This document shows, piece after piece, positions 8,464-17,443 of a stretch of DNA of 64,000 bases. How positions within the stretch are numbered: the first letter of the stretch is position 1; every line of letters begins with the position of its first letter. The stretch lies in NCBI RefSeq assembly GCF_028743495.1, contig NZ_CP117968.1. One strand, written 5' to 3'. Both the position numbers and the translations under genes were made by a program. The notes under the pieces are model-generated. The model was not told the DNA's origin. It searched no databases and saw only the letters and a program-made list of their open reading frames with translations. The DNA is from Allobacillus halotolerans. Its GTDB lineage: Bacteria > Bacillota > Bacilli > Bacillales > Alkalibacillaceae.

Positions 8464-8652
8464 TTAGTCAAATTCATCATCGTTTTCAACACTTTTGCTC
8501 TGTTGCGTCTGTTTATATTTTTTCCATGAAACGTAAATTAATGAACTGATAACAATGGTAAAAATAATGGCCACAATAAGAAAGAATTGTCCCCAGCTGG
8601 GCGTTCTGCTTAATGCAAAAAAAGAACTAATCAGATGCCATTTGTAATCCAC
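8464..8652 (-). CDS. Small single-span membrane protein, possibly a YpjB C-terminal remnant
   Basis: 62 aa with one hydrophobic helix (~residues 19-43), a following positively charged segment KKYKQTQQSK and an acidic end. It occupies the place of ypjB (next to ypjA and ypjC) in B. subtilis; YpjB there is a larger protein (~260 aa) ending in a membrane helix. The remnant idea rests on position and topology only. The ribosome site is plausible (GAGGGG, 7 nt upstream of the ATG), so it may be a functional small protein. Confidence 0.5.
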   Translation of the reverse strand: MDYKWHLISSFFALSRTPSWGQFFLIVAIIFTIVISSLIYVSWKKYKQTQQSKSVENDDEFD

Positions 8653-8691
8653 AGCTCCACCCCTCTATAAGGCTTTGTTCATTTTATGCGC

Positions 8692-9294
8692 TTATAGTGT
8701 CCAATTAGAACGAGTGGATTTTATGCCATATCGATAGACGAGCCAAATTGAGAGTATACTTAACCAAAAGGTGAAATAACCGACATGGTTCATCGAATCG
8801 GTCAATTGGTGATAGATTGGCATCATACCATATACATAGTCAATGACATCATTGTGTAATGTCCAAATTGCCGCAACAACCAAGTGCTTCATTTCGATTC
8901 GATAAAATTTAGCATACAGTAATCCTTGTACAGCCATAGCTCCATGTGAAACGACCAACATTAAACCGACAGCGGATACAGAAGACAATTGAATAAATGT
9001 TAAACCATTCATAACAACAGCCCACACACCATATTTGAATAATGTCAGCATAGCTAAAGCTTCTATGTATTTAAAATTTCGTCCTAATAAGAAGCCAATT
9101 AAAACAATAACGAAAAACAAAGATGCTGTAGGAGAATCGGGAACGAAAGGAATAAAGATCGGTGGGGTTATCTCAAGCTGCCAACCATACCAAATGTACC
9201 CATATATTGTACCTAAGATGTTGATGATTAATAAAAGAATAAGAAACGTTCGATCCATCAATAAGTATTTAAACATGTATTTTTCAACCCGCAC
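8692..9294 (-). CDS. ypjA: DUF1405 membrane protein YpjA
   Basis: 200 aa with about six hydrophobic helices. The sequence around residues 100-190, including MAVQGLLYAKF and the histidine-containing WTLHNDVIDYV, looks like the DUF1405 family represented by B. subtilis YpjA, and its place just downstream of qcrC is the same. No biochemical role is known to me. The annotated start is a GTG; an internal ATG at 9276 is an alternative and neither has a strong ribosome site. Confidence 0.8.
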   Translation of the reverse strand: MRVEKYMFKYLLMDRTFLILLLIINILGTIYGYIWYGWQLEITPPIFIPFVPDSPTASLFFVIVLIGFLLGRNFKYIEALAMLTLFKYGVWAVVMNGLTFIQLSSVSAVGLMLVVSHGAMAVQGLLYAKFYRIEMKHLVVAAIWTLHNDVIDYVYGMMPIYHQLTDSMNHVGYFTFWLSILSIWLVYRYGIKSTRSNWTL

Positions 9295-9311
9295 TTTCTT
9301 GAATGCTTATG

Positions 9312-9353
9312 TGAAAAAGACCGACAAAATCAATTAATCGATTTTGCCGGTCT
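9312..9353 (-). terminator. Terminator of the qcrABC operon
   Basis: Minus-strand transcript: GACCGGCAAAATC pairs with GATTTTGTCGGTC (9319-9353) and is followed by TTTTTC. It separates qcrC from ypjA. Confidence 0.85.
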
Positions 9354-9372
9354 ACTTCTTTAAATTATTACT

Positions 9373-10209
9373 TTACTCAGAAGAATCTTCACCTTCATTG
9401 CTACTTTCAGAACCAGAGCTCTCTCCTTCTGAACCTTCACCGTCGGAATTGGTTGCGACGATAAATTCAGCAAGCTGGTTTAATTCTTCATCAGTGCCGC
9501 TAAACATGTCTGCAGGCATTTCTCCGATACCATTTTGTGCAATGTCTTTAATTGCTTCAGCATCGTATGGAAGACCTATTAATTCTGGAGCCATTCCAGG
9601 GACACCTTGCAAACTGTCACCGTGACAGCTCATACAGTTATTCGCATATACTTCATAACCTGCATGGTCTGTATCTACTTCAACTTCCGTCATATTTGCA
9701 ACGGAATATTCAGCGCGCTCTTCCCAGTTAACTGCAGAAGCAGATTCATACGTTAACCAGATCACGGAAGTAACCGCTAAAAGCATAAGGATAACTGCAA
9801 TTGGTCGTTGTGTCGGACGACGACCAGGTTTTGTATCTAGGAAAGGTGCAAGTAATAGTGCACCGAAAGCTAGTCCTGGAATTCCGATCGTACCGATTAC
9901 CACATACTCTGCAGCCGCGTACTCATATTTCAACAGTTCATATAAAAACAAGAAATACCAGTCAGGCAACGGAATATAGCCTGATGTATTTGGATCTGCT
10001 TTAATCTCTAATGGAGATGGGTGAGCAGCAACCAAGCATAGAAAACCAATTAAGAATACAGCACCCACTAACCATTCTTTCAATAGAAAGTTTGGCCAAA
10101 ATGGTTCTGTCCTACCAGGATATTCTGAATAGTCTTTTGGAATGGTTTGCTTTGGTCCCACTTTAATACGGGAATCGCCAACAAACTTCATACCTTTACC
10201 TTTTTGCAC
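9373..10209 (-). CDS. qcrC: Menaquinol-cytochrome c reductase cytochrome b/c subunit QcrC
   Basis: Fusion of cytochrome b subunit IV with a membrane-anchored cytochrome c, in the b6c complex that oxidises menaquinol. 278 aa: subunit-IV part with PLPDWYFLFLYELLKY (~80-95), three membrane helices, then a class I cytochrome c domain with haem site CMSCH at 192-196 and a Met axial ligand candidate in GEMPADMF. GTG start at 10209 with GGAGG 7 nt upstream. The last ~25 residues are almost only Ser, Glu, Gly and Asp, an extension I do not recall from B. subtilis. Confidence 0.97.
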   Translation of the reverse strand: MQKGKGMKFVGDSRIKVGPKQTIPKDYSEYPGRTEPFWPNFLLKEWLVGAVFLIGFLCLVAAHPSPLEIKADPNTSGYIPLPDWYFLFLYELLKYEYAAAEYVVIGTIGIPGLAFGALLLAPFLDTKPGRRPTQRPIAVILMLLAVTSVIWLTYESASAVNWEERAEYSVANMTEVEVDTDHAGYEVYANNCMSCHGDSLQGVPGMAPELIGLPYDAEAIKDIAQNGIGEMPADMFSGTDEELNQLAEFIVATNSDGEGSEGESSGSESSNEGEDSSE

Positions 10210-10244
10210 AGTGTTCCCTCCTTTTTGTATTCACTAAATATAAC

Positions 10245-10919
10245 TTATAGTGGTCCGCTGATTCCTTGACGACGAATCATGATAAAGTGAGCTGCTAATA
10301 AACCAAATAAAACAGCTGGCAAGAAGAACACATGAATCGCAAAGAATCTGGTCAGGGTCTGTGCACCAACTATCGTAGGATCACCAGCTAGAAGCGTTTT
10401 AATCTCAGTTCCTATAAATGGTACACTTTCAGCAATTTCCAACCCAACTTGTGTAGCGAAAAATGCTTTGTTGTCCCATGGTAATAGGTAACCAGTAAAC
10501 CCTAAACCTAAAATGACAAAGAATAATAATACACCAACAATCCAGTTCAATTCGCGAGGTTTTTTGTATGCACCTTGGAAAAACACACGCAGTGTATGTA
10601 AGAAAATCATAACGATTACTACACTGGCACCCCAGTGGTGCATTCCTCGAACGATCTGCCCGTGAGCAACTTCTGTTTGCAAGTAGCGAACAGATTCCCA
10701 AGCGTTTTCAATATCCGGTACATAGTACATCGTTAAAAACATACCAGATAGAATTTGAATGACGACAACGAAAAACGTTAATCCACCAAAACAATAAACA
10801 AAAGCTGAGAAATGGTGGGCTGGGTTTACGTGCTCAGGAACTTCGTGATCGGCAATATCACGCCAGATTGGCGTCACATCCAATCGTTCATCAATCCAGT
10901 CATAAATTTTGTTTAACAC
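10245..10919 (-). CDS. qcrB: Menaquinol-cytochrome c reductase cytochrome b6 subunit QcrB
   Basis: 224 aa, four-helix cytochrome b6 that carries the low- and high-potential haems b and the quinol site. Conserved haem-ligand regions HGQIVRGMHHWGASVV (~85-100) and the later FFAIHVFFLPAVLFGLLAAHF (~188-208) are visible, as is the GYLLPWDNKAFFAT segment. Sits 3 nt downstream of qcrA and 35 nt upstream of qcrC in the operon. Full length. Confidence 0.97.
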   Translation of the reverse strand: MLNKIYDWIDERLDVTPIWRDIADHEVPEHVNPAHHFSAFVYCFGGLTFFVVVIQILSGMFLTMYYVPDIENAWESVRYLQTEVAHGQIVRGMHHWGASVVIVMIFLHTLRVFFQGAYKKPRELNWIVGVLLFFVILGLGFTGYLLPWDNKAFFATQVGLEIAESVPFIGTEIKTLLAGDPTIVGAQTLTRFFAIHVFFLPAVLFGLLAAHFIMIRRQGISGPL

Positions 10920-10922
10920 GTA

Positions 10923-11432
10923 TTATGCCCCCCCTCTTGCATGCGTTTCTGGACTTAGATACAGTTTTCCTTCTTCAACCTTAAACGTATACTCATGTAA
11001 TGGTTCAGTTGGAGGAGTACCTGCAATGTTTTCTCCTTCAGCGTTGTAACGACCATCATGACATGGGCAGAAAAACTCGTTTTCCTTTTCTGTCGCCCAG
11101 TCTACTGTACAACCTAAGTGCGTACATACTGGTGATAAAGCTAAAATATCACCATTACTGTCATAAAATACGAAAGCATTTTTTTCAACTTTCGATTCAT
11201 ACCAACCATCTGTTTGATCGACTTGGAATGAGACTTTCTGTGGTGTCTCCGTGATCTCATCTACGTCCAAAACGTAAACAAAGTCACCAGATTTCTCACC
11301 TTTCAATAGTGGATCTACTGCAAATCCAACCATCGGAGCTATCAATGCAGCACCCATAAAACCACCAACACCTGTTAAGGTATAGTTCAAAAATTGTCGA
11401 CGAGAAACTTGGTTATTCTTTTTATTGCTCAT
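10923..11432 (-). CDS. qcrA: Rieske iron-sulfur subunit QcrA
   Basis: 169 aa. Carries the 2Fe-2S Rieske cluster of the menaquinol-cytochrome c reductase. A twin-arginine type signal SRRQFLNYTLTG at the N-terminus leads into an uncleaved anchor helix (~residues 18-40); the cluster motifs are CTHLGC (~103-108) and CPCHDG (~122-127), giving the 2 Cys + 2 His ligands. First gene of the operon, with a strong promoter upstream. Confidence 0.97.
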   Translation of the reverse strand: MSNKKNNQVSRRQFLNYTLTGVGGFMGAALIAPMVGFAVDPLLKGEKSGDFVYVLDVDEITETPQKVSFQVDQTDGWYESKVEKNAFVFYDSNGDILALSPVCTHLGCTVDWATEKENEFFCPCHDGRYNAEGENIAGTPPTEPLHEYTFKVEEGKLYLSPETHARGGA

Positions 11433-11503
11433 TCTTTTCCCCCCTCTACCATCTGATGCAACGCATAGGGTCTTTCGTAACGATTATTTATTAGGACAAT
11501 ACA

Positions 11504-11532
11504 ATGATAGCGTATCCCATCATTACGGTCAA
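11504..11532 (-). promoter_or_regulatory. Predicted sigma-A promoter of qcrABC
   Basis: Minus strand: -35 TTGACC (11527-11532), 17-nt spacer, -10 TATCAT (11504-11509), about 70 nt before the qcrA start. Best sigma-A match in this intergenic region. Confidence 0.65.
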
Positions 11533-11565
11533 TAAAAATCCTATTTCGACGAAAATTTTTCAAAA

Positions 11566-12027
11566 TTAAGACCAACTTTCTTTGATTAATTCTTCGATAT
11601 CGATAATTTGAGATTGAATGACTTCACGAACTTCATTGGATTGTAAATTACCGTTTTTGATTGCCGGTAGCCATACTAATTCACCTTTTAATGAAGTTCC
11701 ATGTTTACGCCATTGTTTATCAAACGTTAATAGAAACACTTCGTTGAAAGGTTGTTTTTTCACTTCATCGATCAGCTGATTGATTCGATCAATTTCATTT
11801 TCAATCAAACTATTATTTAAGTACGTATAAACCGGGAAAAGAAATAACCGGCCTTTCAATCTTTGTTCAAGTTGATGGGAATATAAAGTCATTAGCTCTT
11901 GTTGGAATGATGTCAAAATCATTTCTTGATCATCATCAATCGCATAAGGAACGAGTGGAATGATTGCTGTATCAATATATTCTTTTTCGGCAATATACAT
12001 TTTTATATCTTCTTCAATATATTTCAT
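11566..12027 (-). CDS. ypiF: DUF2487 protein YpiF
   Basis: 153 aa soluble protein without recognised catalytic motif. The N-terminal YIDTAIIPLVPYA segment and the position between ypiB and qcrA identify it as YpiF/DUF2487. Function unknown to me. Starts 15 nt after the ypiB stop and is probably the last gene of the aroC-to-ypiF operon, separated from qcrA by the qcr promoter. The ribosome site AAGGGAAG supports the ATG at 12027, although a later ATG (12000) cannot be excluded. Confidence 0.8.
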   Translation of the reverse strand: MKYIEEDIKMYIAEKEYIDTAIIPLVPYAIDDDQEMILTSFQQELMTLYSHQLEQRLKGRLFLFPVYTYLNNSLIENEIDRINQLIDEVKKQPFNEVFLLTFDKQWRKHGTSLKGELVWLPAIKNGNLQSNEVREVIQSQIIDIEELIKESWS

Positions 12028-12042
12028 ATTATACTTCCCTTC

Positions 12043-12591
12043 TCATTCGGAGTGTTCTTTGTTGTGATTATTCAATAACTTGCTCCACTTTAGAAAAGCT
12101 TTCTCATCTCCCTGGTCTAATGCTTCATTCACCCTTTTTCGCAAGGATTGTCTCTTATTTTCTTGGGAGGTTGCCTGTAGAAATTGTTCGATCGCATGAT
12201 AATCCGTGTTTTCTAAATAATAATCATCAGGTAGGTATGGATTTTCTTCTAATACTTCTGCATATTCAGCTGAATGACGGACGTCTTCAAATATGAATTC
12301 CACAAACAGTTCTTGATCTTGATTTAAACGAATGTCATGAAATGCTTTATCAACGTCTGTGGTCACAATATGCTCTTTGTAAAAGCGGAAGGGTCTATTT
12401 TCAGCCGCTTCGGTAGAAATAATGATACTTCGTGGTGTTAAGTGAGCTTCATAGATGAAATGAATGCGACTAAGCAATTGATCCCTTTTTGACATATATT
12501 GAAGTAACCACACGACTTCTCGCTGTTCTGGCGGATGTGTGGCTAAAAACCATTCAATGAAAGCCTTTTTCTTTTCAGAAGGTACTTGCAT
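12043..12591 (-). CDS. ypiB: UPF0302 protein YpiB / ReoY
   Basis: 182 aa. The orthologous family in Listeria (ReoY) helps the ClpCP protease degrade MurA, so it links cell-wall synthesis to proteolysis; that role is established for Listeria and inferred here. Visible: the N-terminal KKKAFIEWFLATHPPEQREVVWLL block and the FYLEN-like YYLENTDYHAIEQFL region in the second half, typical of UPF0302. Downstream of ypiA with a 16-nt gap. Confidence 0.85.
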   Translation of the reverse strand: MQVPSEKKKAFIEWFLATHPPEQREVVWLLQYMSKRDQLLSRIHFIYEAHLTPRSIIISTEAAENRPFRFYKEHIVTTDVDKAFHDIRLNQDQELFVEFIFEDVRHSAEYAEVLEENPYLPDDYYLENTDYHAIEQFLQATSQENKRQSLRKRVNEALDQGDEKAFLKWSKLLNNHNKEHSE

Positions 12592-12607
12592 TTCGGCTCA
12601 CCTGCCT

Positions 12608-13867
12608 TTACTCATTCGTCAAACGACTGACAAATTCACTAACCTCTTCATCTTCGGGACGAAACGTCAAATAACTTTCCAACAACGATAGACTTTGTTC
12701 GCGATTGCCTTCTTCGTTCATAAAGTAACCATATTCTTTTAAAAAGTCTGGTTGCTCTCGAAATGACGGATAAGCCTTTTCGTAGGCTTTCTTAGCTTCT
12801 TTAAACTGTTCCAGTTCGACAGAAACTTGAGCTTTTCGCCATAATAATAGGTCTGGGTAGGCTTCATAGCTTAACAGTTCATCCAATAAGTCATTTGCCG
12901 CCTCATAATCCAAATCATCTTCATATAGCTCTAGCAACCGTTCAGCAGCTTCTTCAAATCCAGGATCTAACGATAGAGATTGCTTCAAATACGCTTCTGC
13001 ATCCTCTCGTCTTCCTAGCTCAACAGCGTACTCTGCTGCCAATAAGTATAATTCATTGTTGAATTCATCTTTTTGGATTCCCTGTTCTAATGCTTCAAAA
13101 GCCTCTTGTACGGCACCTTCTTCATGTAAGGAGGTTGCCAATAGGGGATAAACACTTGTATAGTCTTGGTCAATTTCAAGCAGTTTTCGCCAAGCTTCAA
13201 TCGCTACCTGATATCTTTCCAATTGATAAGCTGTATATCCATATTTAAATAATTGATCTGGATGCTCCAGAGTAATCATTTCATAGTAACGTAATGCTTC
13301 TTCCCAATTACCCAGTGATGATAGTGATTCAGCCAATCGTTCCTTAACATTGACAATAGATACTTCTTCATCCAATCGTTCAATCCGTTCATAGTATGGA
13401 ATGGCTTTTTGAAATTCACCATTTGAGAAAGCCAATTCAGCTAATGCCAAATCAATGATTGGCTCAGTGGGGGCGAGGTCTTTTGCTTCCAATAACTTCT
13501 GTTCCGATACTTCAAACAACCCTTGTGTTTGATATAAATCCGCTAATTGAACTAAAGCTGGCACATATGCTTCTTCCTCAGGACTGATGGCCTCCATTAA
13601 CTCGATGACTTTCTCGTCATCACCGATATCGGTATATATTTCAGCCAATAGTAATTTAATATGTGAATCTTCTGGGTAAAGCAATAACATGTCTTCATAA
13701 ATGGCTATGGCATCATTCATTAACCCCCAGTCTTGAAAAAGTTGGGCAATTTCTAGACGCTCCTCTTCTCCAGCACTCCGTTGATATTCCTGCAGGAGCT
13801 GAATTGCATCATTAATTTTGTCTTGGTCCTTCAATTGAAGTGCCTGATTAATAATATCCATTGTCAT
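12608..13867 (-). CDS. ypiA: TPR-repeat protein YpiA
   Basis: 419 aa, almost entirely helical tetratricopeptide repeats; successive units show the W-LG-Y-A-F-A-P pattern (for example QDWGLMNDAIAIYEDMLLLYPED, within residues 46-68). Acidic overall. TPR proteins mediate protein-protein contacts; the partner is not evident from sequence. Position between aroA and ypiB is as in B. subtilis. The first ATG (13867) and the ATG two codons later both have acceptable spacing from AGGTG. Confidence 0.85.
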   Translation of the reverse strand: MTMDIINQALQLKDQDKINDAIQLLQEYQRSAGEEERLEIAQLFQDWGLMNDAIAIYEDMLLLYPEDSHIKLLLAEIYTDIGDDEKVIELMEAISPEEEAYVPALVQLADLYQTQGLFEVSEQKLLEAKDLAPTEPIIDLALAELAFSNGEFQKAIPYYERIERLDEEVSIVNVKERLAESLSSLGNWEEALRYYEMITLEHPDQLFKYGYTAYQLERYQVAIEAWRKLLEIDQDYTSVYPLLATSLHEEGAVQEAFEALEQGIQKDEFNNELYLLAAEYAVELGRREDAEAYLKQSLSLDPGFEEAAERLLELYEDDLDYEAANDLLDELLSYEAYPDLLLWRKAQVSVELEQFKEAKKAYEKAYPSFREQPDFLKEYGYFMNEEGNREQSLSLLESYLTFRPEDEEVSEFVSRLTNE

Positions 13868-13881
13868 CGGTCACCTTTCTT

Positions 13882-15174
13882 TCAATCTTTTGGTGAATGT
13901 TCCGGTTGCTTGAGTTGGTTAAATTGTTCAAAGAAATTAGGATAAGAGATTTTAACACAATCATAATCATCGATTGTAACGGCATCATTTGTAATCAATG
14001 AGGCGATCATCGCTGTCATGGCTATTCGGTGATCATGAAATGTTTTGACCATCCCGCCATGTAGTCGACTCTGGCCTTGTACAATCATTCCATCCTCTTC
14101 CGCTTTAATCGATACACCCAATGCGGCTAACCCTTGAACAGTTGCTTGAATTCGGTCCGTCTCCTTAAAGCGTAACTCTCTTAAATGATGAAAGCGAGAT
14201 ATACCTTTTGCCTGTGATGCGACCAAAGCTAAAATCGGTATCTCATCAATTAAAGTTGGTATCTCCTCTTCTTTCAATGTTGTCGCTTTTAATGTTGAAT
14301 GCTTAGCAATAATTGTTCCGACAGGTTCGTTCATCATGTTCGGCTTCTGTATAACTTCGATGGATGCTCCCATTCTCTTCAGTACATTCAGAAAGCCGAT
14401 TCTCGTCGGATTAAGGCCGACTCGTTCAATGGTCAATTCACTTCCCGGTGTAATGACTGCCGCAGCAATCCAATAGGCAGCTGAAGAAAAATCTCCAGGG
14501 ACTTTTATGTTTTTTGCATGTAACACTTGGTTTTCTTTTAATGTAATTGTACCATTTTCATCCGTGATATGAACCCCGTAAGCTTCGAGCATGCGTTCAG
14601 TATGATCTCTTGATTTAGTTTGTTCCGTCACCGTAACATTAACTTGTCCGGTTAATCCTGCTAAAAGAATGGCTGATTTTACTTGAGCACTGGCAACAGG
14701 CATATCATACTCAATTTTCTTTAGTGACCCACCAACAATTTTCATTGGCAAATGTCCATCTTCTGTCAAAAATTCAACCGTTGCTCCCATCATAGAGAGT
14801 GGTTGGGACACCCGCTTCATCGGTCGCTTTGATAAAGAGGGATCACCTACTAATTCCGTTTGAAACGGCATGGCAGCCAACACACCTGCCAATAACCGAG
14901 CTGTCGTACCTGAATTACCGAGGTCAATCGCATCTGTAGGTGCGGATAGCTTCGATGCACCTTCACTATCTATGATGACTTGCTGGTCCTGCTTCTTCAC
15001 TTGAACACCCATCGCTTGAAAAGCATCTAACGTACGTAAACAATCGTCTGAGAACAAAAAATTGTCAATGACAGTTTTTCCAGTAGATAAGCTTGCTAAA
15101 ATGGCTGCACGATGGGAGATGGATTTGTCACCAGGGATGCTGATTGTTCCGTGTAATGCGTTTATTTGAGCCAA
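13882..15174 (-). CDS. aroA: 3-phosphoshikimate 1-carboxyvinyltransferase (EPSP synthase) AroA
   Basis: Sixth step of the shikimate pathway, joining PEP to shikimate-3-phosphate. 430 aa. IPGDKSISHRAAILASLS (~12-29), the PEP-site LGNSGTTARLLAGVL (~84-98) and RELRFKETDRI (~335-345) are intact. The gene is named aroE in B. subtilis. It overlaps aroB by 13 nt, so it directly follows aroB here, whereas aroH, the trp genes, hisC and tyrA lie between them in B. subtilis. Confidence 0.97.
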   Translation of the reverse strand: MAQINALHGTISIPGDKSISHRAAILASLSTGKTVIDNFLFSDDCLRTLDAFQAMGVQVKKQDQQVIIDSEGASKLSAPTDAIDLGNSGTTARLLAGVLAAMPFQTELVGDPSLSKRPMKRVSQPLSMMGATVEFLTEDGHLPMKIVGGSLKKIEYDMPVASAQVKSAILLAGLTGQVNVTVTEQTKSRDHTERMLEAYGVHITDENGTITLKENQVLHAKNIKVPGDFSSAAYWIAAAVITPGSELTIERVGLNPTRIGFLNVLKRMGASIEVIQKPNMMNEPVGTIIAKHSTLKATTLKEEEIPTLIDEIPILALVASQAKGISRFHHLRELRFKETDRIQATVQGLAALGVSIKAEEDGMIVQGQSRLHGGMVKTFHDHRIAMTAMIASLITNDAVTIDDYDCVKISYPNFFEQFNQLKQPEHSPKD

Positions 15175-16265
15175 TTAAATTCACCCTGATTCCACTTTGT
15201 CATAAATTCATTGAGATAGTTTTCCATTGTATTCACATCTATTTTTTGTAAGTAAGGTTTTCCAACCTGTTCTAAAAGGACGAATTGAAAATCATCACGT
15301 GTATTTTTTTTATCAAATTTCATGAGATTCAGAATTTCTTCACTTGTTACGTTATCCAAGTTTAATGGGTAATCCATCTTTTTCACCCAATGGATCAATT
15401 CTTGTATTGATAAATCGTTTAGGTGATTAAACTTTTCGTTCGATACCCATAAAGCAAAAATCATACCAAGCATCACACATTCACCATGTGTACGTTCGTT
15501 CATTCGGACGGCTTCCAATGCATGACCAAATGAGTGGCCGAAGTTCAAAAATTGACGGATGTTCGTTTCTTTTTCATCCAATTGAACAATGTTGTTTTTC
15601 ACTTGGATCGATCGTACGAGTAAATGCTTAAAGTCACTTGAAGAAAGGTCCATGCCCATTCGGGTGAATGTCAGTAAATCATCATACAACCGTCGATCGG
15701 CAATTAGACCATGTTTCACCATTTCAGCTAGGCCTGAGCGTATTTCTTGGTCATTCAGTGTTTGGAACATGTCGAGATCAAAAATAACTTGGTGAGGGGG
15801 ATAAAAGCTACCGATGATATTTTTCTTTCCATCCAAATTGACAGCAACTTTCCCTCCAATACTACTATCGTGTGCAAGAATTGTAGATGGCATTTGAATA
15901 AAACCAATGCCTCTCGCATAGGTAGCAGCAGCAAAGCCTGCTAAATCACCAACAACCCCACCACCAAGTGCGAGAATGGCTGATTTCCTTGTCATTCGTT
16001 GTCTTAATAGAAATTGTTGTAAGCTTTTATATTCTTCCAACGACTTTGATTGCTCACCAGGCGGGATGACGTATACGTCAGTCGGAAAAGATGAGTTCAA
16101 TGCATGTAAGCAATCATCGAGATAATACTTTTGTACATGCTCATCGGTAACAATCACAAGTTTTTCAATCGATGGATCAAGAAGTTCAGCCAATTTATGG
16201 CGTATGCCTGCATCAATTGAGATACGATAATTATGCGACGCTGCTGTAACCGAAAGTTCGATCAA
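15162..16265 (-). CDS. aroB: 3-dehydroquinate synthase AroB
   Basis: Second step of the shikimate pathway, NAD- and divalent-metal-dependent. 367 aa. Contains the nucleotide/phosphate motif GGGVVGDLAGFAAA (~102-115), the PSTILAHDSSIGGK segment and metal-ligand histidines in FGHSFGHALEA and HGECVMLGM. The ATG overlaps the aroC stop (ATGA) and the stop overlaps the aroA start, so the three aro genes are translationally coupled. Confidence 0.97.
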   Translation of the reverse strand: MIELSVTAASHNYRISIDAGIRHKLAELLDPSIEKLVIVTDEHVQKYYLDDCLHALNSSFPTDVYVIPPGEQSKSLEEYKSLQQFLLRQRMTRKSAILALGGGVVGDLAGFAAATYARGIGFIQMPSTILAHDSSIGGKVAVNLDGKKNIIGSFYPPHQVIFDLDMFQTLNDQEIRSGLAEMVKHGLIADRRLYDDLLTFTRMGMDLSSSDFKHLLVRSIQVKNNIVQLDEKETNIRQFLNFGHSFGHALEAVRMNERTHGECVMLGMIFALWVSNEKFNHLNDLSIQELIHWVKKMDYPLNLDNVTSEEILNLMKFDKKNTRDDFQFVLLEQVGKPYLQKIDVNTMENYLNEFMTKWNQGEFNWLK

Positions 16266-17428
16266 AATAAACGAGTCCTTTCTCTGTATTCTGCAACTGA
16301 TTTTTTCAATTGATCCATGAAGTCAGCTGAAAACTGATCAAGAATTGCGTTAGCGACTTCCCAAGCAACAACATGTTCCATGACAACAGCAGCGGCCGGA
16401 ACAGCACAAGAATCTGACCGTTCGATACTCGCTTTAAACGTTTCTTTCGTATCGATATCAACACTGTTTAATGGTTTATACAAAGTGGGAATTGGCTTCA
16501 TTACTCCTTTTACGACGATTGGCATCCCCGTTGTCATGCCGCCTTCAAAACCACCTAATCGATTCGTTTCTCGTTGATATCCATTTTGCTCACTATAGCT
16601 AATCTCATCGTGAATGTCACTTCCGCGTTTGTTTGCTACCTCGAATCCTTCGCCAAACTCTACTCCTTTGAATGCATTGATACTCATCACACTTCCAGCT
16701 ATCTTCCCGTCCAGTTTCCGATCAAAATGAACATGCGACCCCAATCCTACTGGTACACCCTCTACATGCACTTCACATATGCCACCTATGGAGTCGCCAT
16801 CTTGTTTCGCCTGATCAATAGCAGCTTTCATATCTTCTTCAACTGAAGGATCAATGACATGCAGTGCTGATTGATGAGAAATTTCTTGTTTTTCTTGCAT
16901 CGTTAGCTTGGGTTGGTCATTTGCTTTTACTTGATAAATTTGTTTGACAAAACCCAACACTTCAATACCGATTTCACGTAATAACTGTTTGGCAACTGAC
17001 CCAGCTGCCACCCTCGCAGCTGTTTCACGAGCCGAAGAACGCTCAAGGATATTGCGCATGTCCCGATGATTGTACTTTAACGCACCGTTCAAATCGGCGT
17101 GCCCTGGACGAGGCTTCGTTACTTGCCTACGGATTTCGGTATCATCCTGCAGTGGTTCTGCTCCCATGATATCCGTCCAATGCTTAAAATCATCATTTTT
17201 TAGTACTAGACTAATCGGTGAACCTAAAGTAGATCCGTGTCTGACTCCGGAAGTAATCTCAATTAAATCTTTTTCGATTTTCATTCGACGGCCTCTGCCG
17301 TAGCCACCTTGTCTACGGATCAATGAGTGATTGATATCCTCAGCTAGTAATTGTAAATGAGCTGGTATCCCTTCGATAATGGTAGTAAGTTGTTTTCCAT
17401 GTGATTCTCCTGCAGTTAAGTAACGCAT
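16262..17428 (-). CDS. aroC: Chorismate synthase AroC
   Basis: Makes chorismate from EPSP with reduced FMN as cofactor; called aroF in B. subtilis. 388 aa. Signatures GESHGKQLTTIIEGIPA (residues ~8-24), RPGHADLNGALKYNHRD (~111-127) and SSARETAARVAAGS are present. Ribosome site AAGGAG 9 nt before the ATG. Follows cheR by 15 nt and begins the aroC-aroB-aroA-ypiA-ypiB-ypiF series. Confidence 0.97.
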   Translation of the reverse strand: MRYLTAGESHGKQLTTIIEGIPAHLQLLAEDINHSLIRRQGGYGRGRRMKIEKDLIEITSGVRHGSTLGSPISLVLKNDDFKHWTDIMGAEPLQDDTEIRRQVTKPRPGHADLNGALKYNHRDMRNILERSSARETAARVAAGSVAKQLLREIGIEVLGFVKQIYQVKANDQPKLTMQEKQEISHQSALHVIDPSVEEDMKAAIDQAKQDGDSIGGICEVHVEGVPVGLGSHVHFDRKLDGKIAGSVMSINAFKGVEFGEGFEVANKRGSDIHDEISYSEQNGYQRETNRLGGFEGGMTTGMPIVVKGVMKPIPTLYKPLNSVDIDTKETFKASIERSDSCAVPAAAVVMEHVVAWEVANAILDQFSADFMDQLKKSVAEYRERTRLF

Positions 17429-17443
17429 TGCTCAAGACTCCTT

